Below are positions 8,181 to 19,525 of a stretch of 64,000 nucleotides of DNA, piece after piece. The notes below the pieces were generated by a model. It was given only the letters and a program-made list of their open reading frames with translations, was not told the origin of the DNA and did not search any database. The stretch's first letter is position 1; each line of letters starts with the position of its first letter. The stretch is from Mucor racemosus (lineage: Eukaryota > Mucoromycota > Mucoromycetes > Mucorales > Mucoraceae): NCBI GenBank assembly GCA_027405735.1, contig JAPEHQ010000008.1, forward strand, positions 558,001-622,000, given 5' to 3'. The position numbers were made by a program, and so were the translations under genes.

Positions 8181-9248
8181 ATGACCAGCAAAGATTGCTC
8201 CATAAATCAGGTTTTGCCAGTAGAGATAATTCAAGAAATACTGGTGTATGTAACAGATATCCAAGATATTAAAAGCTATCGCCTTTCATGCAAATTATGG
8301 CATGTTATATCCAACAATATTGCAAAAGCAGAGATACATGTTATGCTGGATAGCCGTGTTAGATCTGCTGCATTTGTAAATGACCTGATACGATATTCTT
8401 TTATCGGGCCTCGGGTTGATAAGCTATCAGTTACCACGGGACAATGTGATATACTTGATCTCAAGAATATTTCGAGTTTTTGCATGAATTTAAAAAAGAT
8501 ACATTTCGGTCAAGATGTGGATATGAACAAGTATTTTAAATTGTTGTATAGTAACCAAATAAAGTTACCTAATCTCCAAGAGATTAAAATACCAAAACCC
8601 ACTTCGTTACATAATGGAATATTCGCTCTTGGAATATATTTTCGATTCCACAAAACACTTGCCAATTTGGAATTATCCATTGATCCAACTTTAAATCAGT
8701 TACTTCGAAGAAATTATGGTGGTCTTACTTCGTTTGTTTCTAACTTTAAGCAGTTAAAGACATTGCAATTAAATTATACTAGCCAGGAGGGAATGAACTT
8801 TTTCGATTTGCAGCCTCTTTTTTCAAAATTCAGTGCGACATTACAAAGTATTGTAATTGATGGAATAGGCGAATTATTTCTCAGGAACTTAACCAACGAT
8901 AAATATCAGCAAGAAAATGGTTTGACTAAAATCAAATTCAAGGGCGATGTCATTGATGTACAACACTTGTTGTTGACGATAAATGCATTAAAAAGGTCAA
9001 GTGATGTATATATTATCAGCAAATGTATTCTCTATTCATCATATGGCGATAAATTTGACAATACAATCAGTATAATTATGGAAGGATTTCTGGCTTACTA
9101 CCAAGACCTTCATTTGATTAATATTGACATTGCACAATGTAATCCGATGCTATTAATAAATCAAAACGCCATAAATGCATGTAAATGGATTATGACCAGT
9201 ACTGATAGCTACCCCTATATGCTCTATTGGCGAAATGAAAATTGGTGA
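8181..9248 (+). CDS. F-box protein
   Basis: 355 aa, intronless. Residues 10-50 form an F-box (LPVEIIQEILVYV, then YRLSCKLWHVI), the Skp1-binding module of SCF ubiquitin ligases. The rest is leucine-rich with irregular LRR-like spacing (LKNISSFCMNLKKIHF; FKQLKTLQLNY; FSATLQSIVIDGI), which would be the substrate-recognition part. F-box/LRR-like genes of this sort are expanded in Mucorales, so a specific substrate cannot be inferred. It stands alone between the tRNA/LINE cluster and the Crypton. Confidence 0.75.
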   Translation: MTSKDCSINQVLPVEIIQEILVYVTDIQDIKSYRLSCKLWHVISNNIAKAEIHVMLDSRVRSAAFVNDLIRYSFIGPRVDKLSVTTGQCDILDLKNISSFCMNLKKIHFGQDVDMNKYFKLLYSNQIKLPNLQEIKIPKPTSLHNGIFALGIYFRFHKTLANLELSIDPTLNQLLRRNYGGLTSFVSNFKQLKTLQLNYTSQEGMNFFDLQPLFSKFSATLQSIVIDGIGELFLRNLTNDKYQQENGLTKIKFKGDVIDVQHLLLTINALKRSSDVYIISKCILYSSYGDKFDNTISIIMEGFLAYYQDLHLINIDIAQCNPMLLINQNAINACKWIMTSTDSYPYMLYWRNENW

Positions 9249-9651
9249 ATAAGCAGCTGCGTATTCCATGCTGTATACACTATTTGAGGTGCTTTTGAAA
9301 TCATTTCTTGACTGATTCCATCAAATAACACTTTTTGAATCAATGAATAAATAATGTAAATTATAACGTAAAACCTATTTTATTTCAAATATAATGTCAA
9401 TTTGTATAAACGAATTGTGTGAGTAATAAATATAATATATTTGTGTGCACGTACAATCAGCAGATCGAAAGTTGAATGTAATTGATCAAATTTACTCTAA
9501 ATTCTAGGAACTCCCAAATGCATCGTAGCCTGACAGCACTAAGGCACTTTATTTTTGTTAAGCAAAGACTACGCCTATAAGCTGAAGATCTATATATTTA
9601 CAAAAACATGTTGTATATAGAAAGTACAAGAAAGAATAATTTGAAATAATA
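9249..9651. other. Intergenic region before the Crypton
   Basis: AT-rich sequence with AATAAA-like signals after the F-box gene (for example near 9345-9355) and no convincing ORF. Confidence 0.5.
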
Positions 9652-9714
9652 GGGACTTATCTTCAAGTTCGCATACTGAGTCCCGGACTCAAGTCCCACC
9701 CTAATGAGGGACTT
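9652..9714. repeat. Crypton left-end repeat cluster
   Basis: Contains GGGACTT twice, AAGTCCC once, GCATACTG, and the short inverted repeat GAGTCC-C-GGACTC at 9678-9690. The GCATACTG and GGGACTT words recur at the right end of the element. Confidence 0.65.
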
Positions 9715-9861
9715 CAAATCAATAAATGTCTTATGATCAGCTTTCTGCATGAAATGTTTCACAAATAAATATTACTGAGAGCTGTCATCGAAGAGAATAT
9801 TCTTAATTTTAACAAATAAATAATAAACAAACCATTTGAAAAAGAATAATCCACTTATACA

Positions 9862-12221
9862 ATGACTAAGAAAACTGCAGCTGCATCTATTGATAGTAGA
9901 ATGTCCGCTTCATCTTCTACCTTGATTGATAATGATATTGATATGATCAATATGATTGTCACTAATGATATTGATACGGTCAATACTGATATGGTTGACA
10001 ACAACCAAAATGATGGTTCCAATGTAATATATGACATGGCAAGGAGTCTTGAAATTACTGCTGAACAAGCTCAAGATAATAGGCCCATAAACACTAAAAA
10101 AGCATATTCAGCGAAAGCTAAAGAGTTTCTTACATGGGCAGAGAAAACCTTTGTACATGAAGATAAATTGCAAAGAGGAATTGTTTCTGGGGAAAAATTA
10201 AATTATTTTCTACACAAGGAGGTGAAAGCAAAGAATATTGCTAATGAATTTAGCTTTTGATACTAACTGTCTTGTACGCCCTTATTATCCCAGGTTTTAA
10301 ATCGTTTCTCTCGCAGAAAAACGAAAACAAAAGCAGCTCAAAGAATCAAATTTTCAACTGTCGAACAATACATAGCAGCAATTACAGATCTATACAAGAC
10401 ACAAGTTATAAAGAAAATAAATTGTAATAAAAATCCAAGAAAAGTAATTGCAAGCGTATTGAAAAGTGCTAAAGAACGAGAATTCCAGACCAAAAGATCT
10501 AATTGCGAAGATCGTGGAGAAGGAACACTTGCCGATGGTTATACTTCATTAGATCAAGTAGCAAATGTCATACAGTTCTATTTGAATAGCCAAAGAAATC
10601 ATGGAGAAAACTTGAGAGATGCTGCCGCATTTCTTTTCTCCCATTATTTTCTACTACGAGGACAATCTATCAGGCATGCTGAATTGACAGATTTTCAAAC
10701 AGTTAATTTAGATAATGAGAGTATCAGGCCTGACATAGAATGTCCTGCTCTGGTGATGGTGTTGCGACAGGGAAAAACAAACAAAAATAACCGCTTGGAA
10801 CTTGGTGGCTGCATCCGTAACACTCGCGTTGAAATTTGCCCTATAATGTCTCTTGGCCTATATTTGTTTTGGCGTTTTCATGTTGAGAATGAGCCGTTTC
10901 CCGACTTCACTACTTCTCATAATTGGTATTTTATAAAGCTTTTTAAATCTGATAACCAGGATTTAAAGAAAATCTGGAGCTACAACAGCCATCGTGATGC
11001 CGTTATAAGAGGATTAGATGGAGCAAAAATTTTCTCTAAAACAAAAACACATATAAACCGTGGCTCTTCTGCGAGGATGGCTGATCTTGCTGGTGTTCAC
11101 GAAGACCAAATTCGTCGTCTCGGTCGTTGGAATAACACAACAATGAATGGTGCTTACCTTACTGGTTTGCCCAGGGAAGCAATGCGAGCAATGGCGGGTT
11201 TTACTATTCAGCAAGGACAATTTTACATTCCCAGGGCCTCACTGGATCCTCCTGAAGATTTGACCAAGTTGATTTTTCCTCTACTGGATGAATGGAACGA
11301 TCGATTACTAGCTAAGAATGTTGGTAAGAATAATGGTGACCCTATGGAAGTTACCGTGGCTGCAAAAGCTTGCTTTCAACTGTTTTTTATATTGAGAAAA
11401 ATTATTATTCAAGATTCAATTGTGATGATGGAGAAATTCCCCAATCATCCATTATGGCAAAATGAATTGTTTTCTAATCCTATGTTTTTAGAATATAAAG
11501 AGTAAGCACTTGTTTGTGTTTTATATAGTATAAACTAATAAATCTTCTTCAAAGACGCATGACAGTGATCATGAAAGATAACAATGACCCTGCAAACATT
11601 TTGCTCCAACGTTGTGTTCCAATTTTAGAGGAAAAGATACGCATAATGCATAATGACCTTTCTTCAAAATTGAATGATCATCTCACTACTCAAGAAACAA
11701 CTAATGATTATATAACCCGTCTAATTACAGGTCAAGCAAGTATAAACCTCAGCGTGAACTTACCAGATTTACAAAATGGCCAATCTCACATCTCAGCAAC
11801 CACAAAACCACAACAAAACTTGATGTCAAATTCCAATCCACAACCACCAACATTATCCTCATCATCATCAAATTCTCTTGAAGTTACAGAAAAGGTACCA
11901 CATTACCAAATGAGTCGAGGAATTGTGTCCATCAAAGACTTGTGGAGAGAGTGGAAACATAGTTTGTGCGGTGGATATGCGGTACAAGATTTGGAAGAAA
12001 AGTTTGGAACAAGATGGAGACGAGCAGAGAAGGAAAAGAAGTTCTTCAATAGAAGAAAACTTATCATCAAGACAATCGAGGATTACGCCATGAAAAGGAA
12101 CATTAGTTTAGAAACTGCAGTAAATATTGCAGAACGAAGAAGATCACAGAAAGGATACTCGTTGCATTGGTTGGCGAATAACAAAATTGAAATCTTTGGA
12201 GTCAATGATGGCTCATTGTAA
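9862..12221 (+). CDS. Crypton tyrosine recombinase with GCR1_C DNA-binding domain
   Basis: Proposed exons 9862-10221, 10294-11501, 11555-12221 give 744 aa in one frame. Intron 1 has a GTGAAA donor and an ACTAAC branch; intron 2 has a GTAAGC donor and an ACTAAT branch. Residues 60-120 resemble the core-binding domain. The catalytic domain has all five expected positions: Arg in LLRGQS (about 242), Lys in RQGKTN (about 281), His-x-x-Arg in THINRG (about 373/376), Trp in GRWN (about 399), and the nucleophile Tyr in AYLTGLP (about 408). The fold matches Crypton recombinases and the related Ndc10 domain. The C-terminus (about 655-735; MSRGIVSIKDLWREW, then FFNRRK) is a GCR1_C domain. Intron 1 borders are the least certain part. 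Confidence 0.88.
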
Positions 12222-12428
12222 TAGCTTTTTCTATTCTTTCTTTGCATTTCTTTATATTTTATTATTATTTTTATATATATACATATATATTCAATAAATA
12301 AACATCATTCAGCTTACTGTAAATACAACAAGTATCATAATATCATATTGAAGTCTAAGCATAACATTTTACAAAATAAAGTCGATCTTGCCATGATTGT
12401 ATTGACATAAATTTATTATTTTTTCCCT

Positions 12429-12542
12429 GGGGACTTGATCCGTAAATAAGTGCACTTATTTACGGTTGTTTCTCAAATAAGTGAGCTTATTAGCATACTG
12501 GGTTCTAATCGTGTAGGGGACTTCCGGGACTTCCGAGGACTT
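12429..12542. repeat. Crypton right-end repeat cluster
   Basis: Four GGACTT-containing words, GCATACTG at 12493, the 26-bp palindrome at 12440-12465 and a related imperfect copy just after it (AAATAAGTGAGCTTATT at 12475-12491). The arrangement suggests several recombinase- or GCR1_C-binding sites. Confidence 0.6.
12440..12465. repeat. 26-bp perfect palindrome
   Basis: Half-site CCGTAAATAAGTG followed immediately by its exact reverse complement, with no spacer. It lies beside the right end of the Crypton and before the Cid1-like gene. Confidence 0.9.
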
Positions 12543-12762
12543 CGACACAAAATAATAGTATATATTATTCATGGAAACCCTCAAGCCTTTTTTTGACAAT
12601 GTGGTAGTAGTTGTACTCCATCCACTCTTATTTTAACCTCCACTTTGGCCATTAAAATTCTTCATTGATAATAAGGTGGGAACGGCTTCTTTTTTAAATT
12701 AATACAAACTACATTTATAAAGTAGTATTCAATCGTTCAGCATATAATATACAATAACCGCA

Positions 12763-15700
12763 ATGAGTAATAATCCTATTCAAGTATCTTTTCTTGAAGT
12801 GTGCGGTCTTTATGCGTTTAATCATTCGATAACTGATGATATATCTACAGCAAAAGTTATTACCATATCAGACCTGAAAGATTACCTCAACCGCAAGTAT
12901 CCAGAATTATATAGGACAATCGTACAAATTTATTGTCCACTTGAACAGTTTCTGAAAGAGATGGGGCGTGATATAGTCAGAGCTGGCCTCATACCTAGTT
13001 GGAGTAAATACAATTATGAACTAATGACTCAGGCTCAATATTATGCTGATAAACGCCACGAGCACGACTATTTCTCTAAGCTGACTAAAAATGGAACTGA
13101 TGATACACAATTGTTTGTTTTATTCTCTAAAGAAGATAAAATGCGTTATGAAGCAGAAAGAGCAGAATTGAAAAAGAAGAATAAAAATGTGGGCCGTCCT
13201 CGATATGACCCATTGACTGATGAGATTTGGGAATTCTGTTATAAATCAGAACCAACAGATCAATTCTTTATAAATACAAAATCTCTAGTAAGAAGAATCC
13301 AAAGCATGTTAGACAATGTATGGCCTGGAATGAATTATAGAGTAGCGATTTTTGGGTAATAACGATTTATATAAATTTGGATATAATAGTTTATTTATCT
13401 CGTAATCGAATAGATCTGCTGCAAATCTATTATGTTTAAAAGATGCCGATGTCGATCTATGTATTGTAGTTCCTGAAGCAAAATTCGAAAGCGATTTAAG
13501 GAGATACAAACAGAAGCTGTCAAAACAACCGAAATCTGTATACAACATGTATTTTTTAGCTAATCGACTTAAATCTATGGGCATGAGAAATGTAGAAGCT
13601 ATCGGTAACGCCTCAGTACCAATTTGTAAATTTGTTGATCCACAAACAGGATTTAGTTGCGATATCAACACTCATAATATTCTCGGCATTGAAAATACTC
13701 GTATGGTTGGACAGTATACTTCTCTTGATATTCGTATTCGTCCTTTTTTAACAGCTATTAAACAATTTGTCAAACAAAAAGACCTCAACAGTCGTAAGTT
13801 TACTAGATAATTGATCAAGTATTTTAAAACTAACTTTTTTGTTTCGATGATAAGCTCTTGGTGGTACACTTAGTAGTTATGCATATGTACTCATGGCATT
13901 GCACTTTTTGATGGCTGGCCTGGAAACACCTGTCATACCCAGTTTACAAAAACTAGTGAAATGCCATTCCAAAAATTGTAAATCAAAGACAGGAAGACAA
14001 GTTTTATTATATCATGATCATCAACTGGTACGCTGTGATGCTCGCTATCATGATTGTGTGCATGTTAAAAATAGTGCCACATCAGAATATCTTTTAGAAC
14101 CACATACTGGAAAAAACGATACAATTACTTTTTGGGAATCAAAGAATAAGGATACAGTTTCTCAACTAATCAACAAATTTTTCATTTACTATTCAAATCA
14201 CAACAATCGAGCAGTTTCTATAATTACTAGCGATGGTAAATTATACAATCAAGATGCTCATCGATGGAATGGACAACCTATCATTGTACAAGATCCATTC
14301 ATTCTCACTAAAAATGTTGCTCGATCATGTACAGCAATAGGAGCCAATGCTATTTCTCAAGAATTTAGTAGAGCAGCCATGTTAACATCAGGCATAGAAC
14401 ACACACCATATACATTTGTGTGCGATAAAAAATACAATTTACCTCGTCCCATAGATACAGAATGTATGCAATATCGTTTTCATAAATCAAAACAAACAAC
14501 AACTATCACAGAGGTAAAAACAAAAGTTGTTAAACATCAACAACCAAAACCAGATCAAGTTGTTGGTTACCTTGAAGATAATAATGAACAATTAGAGGAT
14601 CTTCTCACTCCGTTTTTGATTGATGAACCTACTAGTAAAAATGATGTTTTGAAAACGAATAAACCTACCATAACCGAAAAAGATGTTTCAGCAGCAGTGG
14701 CAGCAGCAGCAGCAGCAGCAGCAATGACAGCAAAATCTAAAATGGCTGCAGAAAAGATGGAAGAAAACCCTGCAATCCAACAAAAAACCATTGCTACTGC
14801 TAGCGATACATCATCAACAGCAGCATCCACATCAACAGCAGCATCCACGTCAACAACAGCAACATCAAAAGCATCAACTTTAGCTTCAACATCACCAACG
14901 AACAAACAATCACAACAATTTCAAACACAAAATAACTCGCAATCAGTACCAATTTTAAATTTAGTAAAGAAACTTATTTCCTATCAAACGACTACTTCTG
15001 ATACACCAGATCTTGGTACTTTTGAAAATTTAACCTCAAATCCCTGTACAGACATGCAAAAGTTATTGGACGATCCATGCATGTTAGGTGTTGATATGAA
15101 AGATATATGCTATTTGATTGCACAACTCAATTTCCTGGGTGATGCTATAGCAGAAAGGGTATTGAATCCAATGATGAATGGTGATGATAATGAAATGAAG
15201 TCGAAAATACAAGAATTGATTGAACATGAGAATATGGTCATGATTGGACAGCAATTGAGAGAAATGGTTTATGGTGAGGTAATAGCAGCTACAACTGAAG
15301 ATGACTCTGATGATGATATCTTTGGAGAAGATTACGATTCTGAATCTGAATCTGAAGATGATGCAGAGGAAGAGGAAGAGGAAGAGGAAGAGGATGATGA
15401 AGAGGAAGAGGATGATGAAGAGGAAGAGGATGATGAAGAAGATCAAATACAGCAAGTACCTACAGTACAAGAAGAAACAGATGACGATGATGATAATTAT
15501 GAAGATATTGATTCTGATGAAGAAGATCAACTTGAAAAAGATACCATGGTGGATCTTCATGCAGTCTGGAGCCAACAAACGCAGCCACAACCACAATACA
15601 AAGATGATGACTGGGTTGATGTGTATTTCCATGTTGAAAATGTACCAAAATACATTGATAGTTATGAAATCTACCTTCAGTATGATTGGTACGGCAAAGT

Positions 15701-15866
15701 AATTGAAATCAAACCTGCTGAAACAACAGACATTGATATAACATGGCATGTTCATATGAAGATGTTATATAAAACTTATAAAAAGCCTCTTCCTATTGCC
15801 ATTGAATTAGGCAATTCAGAAAATGAGGTTTACAATGTGACAACGCCACATTTGACACCATACTAA
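12763..15866 (+). CDS. Cid1/TUTase-like terminal nucleotidyltransferase with acidic C-terminal tail
   Basis: Exons 12763-13355, 13414-13793 and 13855-15866 give 994 aa (2985 nt, exact multiple of three). Splicing intron 1 (GTAATA...ATAG) rebuilds the nucleotidyltransferase signature FGSAANLLCLKDADVDLCI; the metal-binding Asp residues are about 210 and 212, with the third in GFSCDI (about 281). Exon 3 gives PLGGTLSSYAYVLM and the PAP/25A-associated domain (IVQDPFILTKNVAR). The family adds U or A residues to RNA 3' ends. The last 350 residues are unusual: a poly-Ala run (about 467-475), Ser/Thr/Ala repeats and a long Glu/Asp tract (about 670-700). The N-terminal 190 residues are unrecognised. 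Possible roles are small-RNA or mRNA 3' tailing. Confidence 0.9.
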
Positions 15867-16277
15867 GATGAAGATTCTCCACGCTCCATGTGGAAGAAAC
15901 CCAAGTGTTAATTTTGAAGAATTTTTAAAGACCTTAAAAGACACTATTTATTATATCATATATCAATAAAAAATGATCATCAGATGTTACTCTTTCTTGT
16001 GATATTTTTGATTTGTAATTTTACATTGTAAACTCTGAAAAAAATTAGGATGGTGTAGTGAAACATCAGTTTGAAATCAATCGGTCTAAATTTAGCAAAT
16101 CAGAACCCCTACCATCATCCAAGACATGTTTATAACGAAAAAGCAGTTTTAATATATTAAAATTAGTAAAGTAGATTGTAATATTTAATGTAGATAGATA
16201 TTAATGGTTTAAAAAAGAAAGGGGAAACGGAATAAGTGATGGTAGGGTAAGTGAGAGTATTTGCGGTTTCTATAAAA
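15867..16277. other. Intergenic region between convergent genes
   Basis: 3' flanks of the Cid1-like gene (plus) and the GT2 gene (minus). AATAAA occurs at about 15965. Nothing else recognised. Confidence 0.6.
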
Positions 16278-18100
16278 TTACAAGATTCTTTCTTTGTTTT
16301 TATCGGGTTCAACTTCATCTTTAAACATCTTTGCTCCTACAATATAAGCATCATCACCTGCAAAAAGACGTTTTACACAGGCAACAGTAGATGGCCAAGT
16401 CAAGAATAACCAAGCAGCGATAGGTAAAGAAGCATAATCCAAGATATTTTTCCAGGTACGAGATTCAGATTTAGGTTTATGGTAAAATTCTCTATCGATA
16501 TAACGATGAAGATATTCATAAATAGCCAAAGTACCGAATAATGGGAAAGGTAAGAACACAGTAATCATTTTAACAACTGTCCAAAGTTTGTAAAAGAAAT
16601 CAGATGTCAAAAGTGGGTTATTTGCAGGAGAAACAATGGCCATCCAAGAGAAAGGAGGAAATAAGATAACTTGCATCAAAGGAACGGCTGCAAACATAAG
16701 CCAACCCGAAGAAGCAGGAATCATATGTGCTTCCATAATAACAGAGCAGGCTGCCAACTTGTCATTAAAACTAGATGTTGCCATATGACAATCCAATAAA
16801 CCTTTTTGATCCTTTCTATTCTTGTAAGAATTAGCCATTTGTCTAAGTGTATAACCGAGATCTGCAACGCCTTGGAAATGACGTTTTGCTTGAACATAAC
16901 GTTCATACAGATTTTTGAGGTAGCCATCACATTGAACATTGGTAAGGTTAATAGGAACATAAATAGGTGCAGTACGAGCATGACCATCAGTTTTAAAGAA
17001 ACATTTAAGCCACATGTGCATATCTTCACCAATCGCATCAGCATCAACATCCCAATAACCAACTCTTTCGGCTAAAATAAACGATAAACTGTAATTTGAA
17101 CAAGGAACACATAGACCATCTGAATTACTAAGATTTGACATGACTAAAGCAGCCCAAGTAATATCAGTCATTCTAACGGCAGCAGGCACTTGAGCACTAT
17201 TACGGGAAAAGAAAATTGGAGGAGCACAAATAGTATAAAATGGGTCATCAGATTTGTTCAATGCCTCTTCCACTTCAACGATATAAAGTTCGGGGATAGC
17301 AGCGTCAGAATCCATAATAGTTAAAATGATTTTACGTCTATCAAAGCCTTGTCTCAACATTTCGGCACATCCATTACGAACAGCGTAATTTACATTTGAT
17401 CCTTTACCGCGATATTCACCGGGAATACCCACAGGATGACCAGTGATAATAAACCCATGAAATCTATCTTTAAAGAATTCCTCTAAACGTTTTCCCTTTT
17501 CCTCATAACCTTGCTCAGATGCTTCCATAGCCAATATAATAACATAATTTGTTCTAGCATTGCTACAATAGATTAAGTTTTGAGTTAATATAAACGGTCT
17601 TTTAAAAGGGTAAAAATTTTCATCAATTTAGCATACCTATGAACTGCTAATCGACCAATGGTATCCTTCAAAAGAGCCTCAGGTTCACCGTAATTTGGGA
17701 CAACAAATGTATGAATAAATTGAGGTTCTTGATAAATGAGTTGTTCTTCTGATTCTTGCTCTTCAATATTGACAAATCTTTCACGGGTGTTGCTACTTGA
17801 TCTATTTGGTTGAAAGGTATCCATTGCGATTTTTGCCTTGTCGTCTTGATTTTTATCATTCAAACGGTCCTTGTTTCTGTTTAAGCTATTCCATTTTGTG
17901 ATACTTGCTCTCATACGAACTGATGTCAGATAAAACTTGCATACATGGTTTACTTGTTGATACAAGAAACCAGTAAAGTAGACAAACAAAAAGATGACAT
18001 AAAATCTTGGAAAAAAGATAGGTCCCAATGGTAATAAAGCCAAAGAAATGATGGGTGTCAAGGGAGCCACCCATTCAGCAGGAGAACTCAATCGAGACAT
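16278..18100 (-). CDS. GT2-family glycosyltransferase, membrane-bound
   Basis: Exons 18100-17637 and 17562-16278 (intron GTATGC...GTAG, 74 nt) give 582 aa. Two N-terminal membrane segments (about 15-50) are followed by a polar linker and the GT-A domain. The domain opens with VVPNYGEPEALL (about 133) and, across the splice, NYVIILAMEASEQ. It then has the metal-binding DSDAAIP (about 240) and the acceptor/base motif GEDMHMW (about 335). The place of the processive QxxRW motif reads QAKRH, so the Trp is absent. Three or four C-terminal membrane segments follow. It resembles fungal GT2 proteins related to chitin/hyaluronan/cellulose synthases. The polymer or substrate is unknown. Confidence 0.85.
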
Positions 18101-18287
18101 TTTCTAAATTGCAAGAAATTGAAAAGAGAAAAAAGAGAGAGAAAGAGAGAAAAAAAGAAAAAAGAACTTATATACGTCTGTCCCTCCTTCCCAAAAGGAA
18201 GATCTTCCCCTAAACACATTTGAATTGAAACTTACAAGTCAGTTTTACACGCCACCTTTTATCAATTTGAAACAAACGCTTTATTGG

Positions 18288-19028
18288 TTAATCTAGTTTA
18301 CTATGTCCCTTCTTATTAGTGCTGTTATTCCAATACAAAATTACTTGCAATAGTAAAATTGCATTAAATGAACTAGCTAATAAACCGCCAAACAACATGA
18401 TGGGATCATCAATTTCAGTCATTGTAGTAAATACTCTAATTGAACTACCAACAAAGTAGTTGACAACAGTAAATACTGACAACTGACCAGTAGATTTGTT
18501 CTTGAAATTGGTATAAATTTGAGGTACCTTGGCTGCAAGATTGAGAGGAATCGTAGCAGCAAAAAGGCTACTCATTGCAACAGCAGGAACCAATGCAACA
18601 TTATTAAGAGTCCAAAATATAGATAAAAGACCAATCAAAGCAGCAATCATCTTGGCAGGTTGACGACCAAAGTAAAAAATAAGACTTGTGATGATAATAT
18701 TTTGAATATAAATAAACATGATTTCACCATATGTACTAAAAGGATTCCCTTGTCTTATATTGTAAGATAATGTGATTGAATAAGAAAGTGCTTCCAACAA
18801 GAAACTTGCAAGCGATAATCCCTCTGCAGACTTGTTTTTTAAAATTGTCAAGATTTGAGGTATTTTGACAATTGATCCACCTAAAACAATACCTAATCCT
18901 AACCCTTTACTAACGGAATATTTGATGCAATCGACATCTTGAATATTCAAATTTTCAATTAAAGAAACATAACATTTATCGCCAATTAATCCGACGGCTG
19001 GTTCACGAAGAATAGCAGGAAGTTGCAT
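18288..19028 (-). CDS. MPDU1: Mannose-P-dolichol utilization defect 1 homologue (PQ-loop protein)
   Basis: 246 aa, single exon; human MPDU1 is 247 aa. It has seven predicted membrane segments and two PQ-loop motifs: GGSIVKIPQILTILKNKSAEGLS (about 51-73) and AAKVPQIYTNFKNKSTGQLS (about 165-184). MPDU1 is an ER membrane protein needed to use dolichol-phosphate-mannose and -glucose in N-glycan and GPI assembly. It lies divergent to the Tda10-like gene with a 497-bp shared upstream region and tail-to-head with the GT2 gene. Confidence 0.9.
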   Translation of the reverse strand: MQLPAILREPAVGLIGDKCYVSLIENLNIQDVDCIKYSVSKGLGLGIVLGGSIVKIPQILTILKNKSAEGLSLASFLLEALSYSITLSYNIRQGNPFSTYGEIMFIYIQNIIITSLIFYFGRQPAKMIAALIGLLSIFWTLNNVALVPAVAMSSLFAATIPLNLAAKVPQIYTNFKNKSTGQLSVFTVVNYFVGSSIRVFTTMTEIDDPIMLFGGLLASSFNAILLLQVILYWNNSTNKKGHSKLD

Positions 19029-19525
19029 TTTGTGAGAGATAAAGAGCTTAAATTCTATTCAACGCGCTTGCCTTGTTATATCTCCCATTCAAACGGCCAA
19101 TTTATTTAATCTCCCATGTAGTTTTTTGAGCAACAAGATTTGCTACACGTGTCATATTTGTGCCAACAAATTCGGTTCTTTAATATTTCGGTATAGAATT
19201 TTGTATGTTTTAAAGGATTTTCAGAACGCTCAGAATTAAGTTATTTTGCAAAACTGCATTTGATGCTATTTAAAAACATATAAAGTACATATCTATGTTT
19301 TTATCTGATTAAAAAAGGTTAAAAAATGGTTATATTACACACATCTTAAACTAATATATTTTTTTTTTAATTTTCAGCCAGGAATATTTTCCTTGGGGTT
19401 GCACTAGGTAACTGATATGGAGTAAAAAGTATGTTGTAAAATATGAAATACACACACTAAAATAAAATATAGAAGTGTAATTCCCCCCCTTTTCTGTTTC
19501 ATTTCTCGTTTTTTATCTTTTAGAT
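19029..19525. promoter_or_regulatory. Shared upstream region of MPDU1 and Tda10-like genes
   Basis: The two genes diverge from this 497-bp AT-rich stretch. A C-run and pyrimidine tract (CCCCCCCTTTTCTGTTTC) sits just before the plus-strand ATG. No clear TATA box. Confidence 0.5.

Larger units (their letters stand above)
9652..12542 (+). mobile_element. Crypton-type DNA transposon
   Basis: A single spliced tyrosine recombinase gene (9862-12221) is bracketed by related sequence at both ends. The left end has GGGACTT at 9652-9658 and 9708-9714, AAGTCCC at 9691-9697, and GCATACTG at 9671-9678. The right end has GGGGACTT at 12429-12436 and 12516-12523, GGGACTT at 12526-12532, AGGACTT at 12536-12542, and GCATACTG at 12493-12500. 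The paired motifs are probably recombinase-binding or crossover repeats. Cryptons lack long inverted repeats and move as circles through a tyrosine recombinase. The exact crossover bases are not determined. Confidence 0.78.

Noticed and set aside
15084..15755. 223-aa minus-strand ORF rich in Ile/Phe
   Set aside because: Mirror of the Asp/Glu-rich tail of the Cid1-like gene; low complexity.
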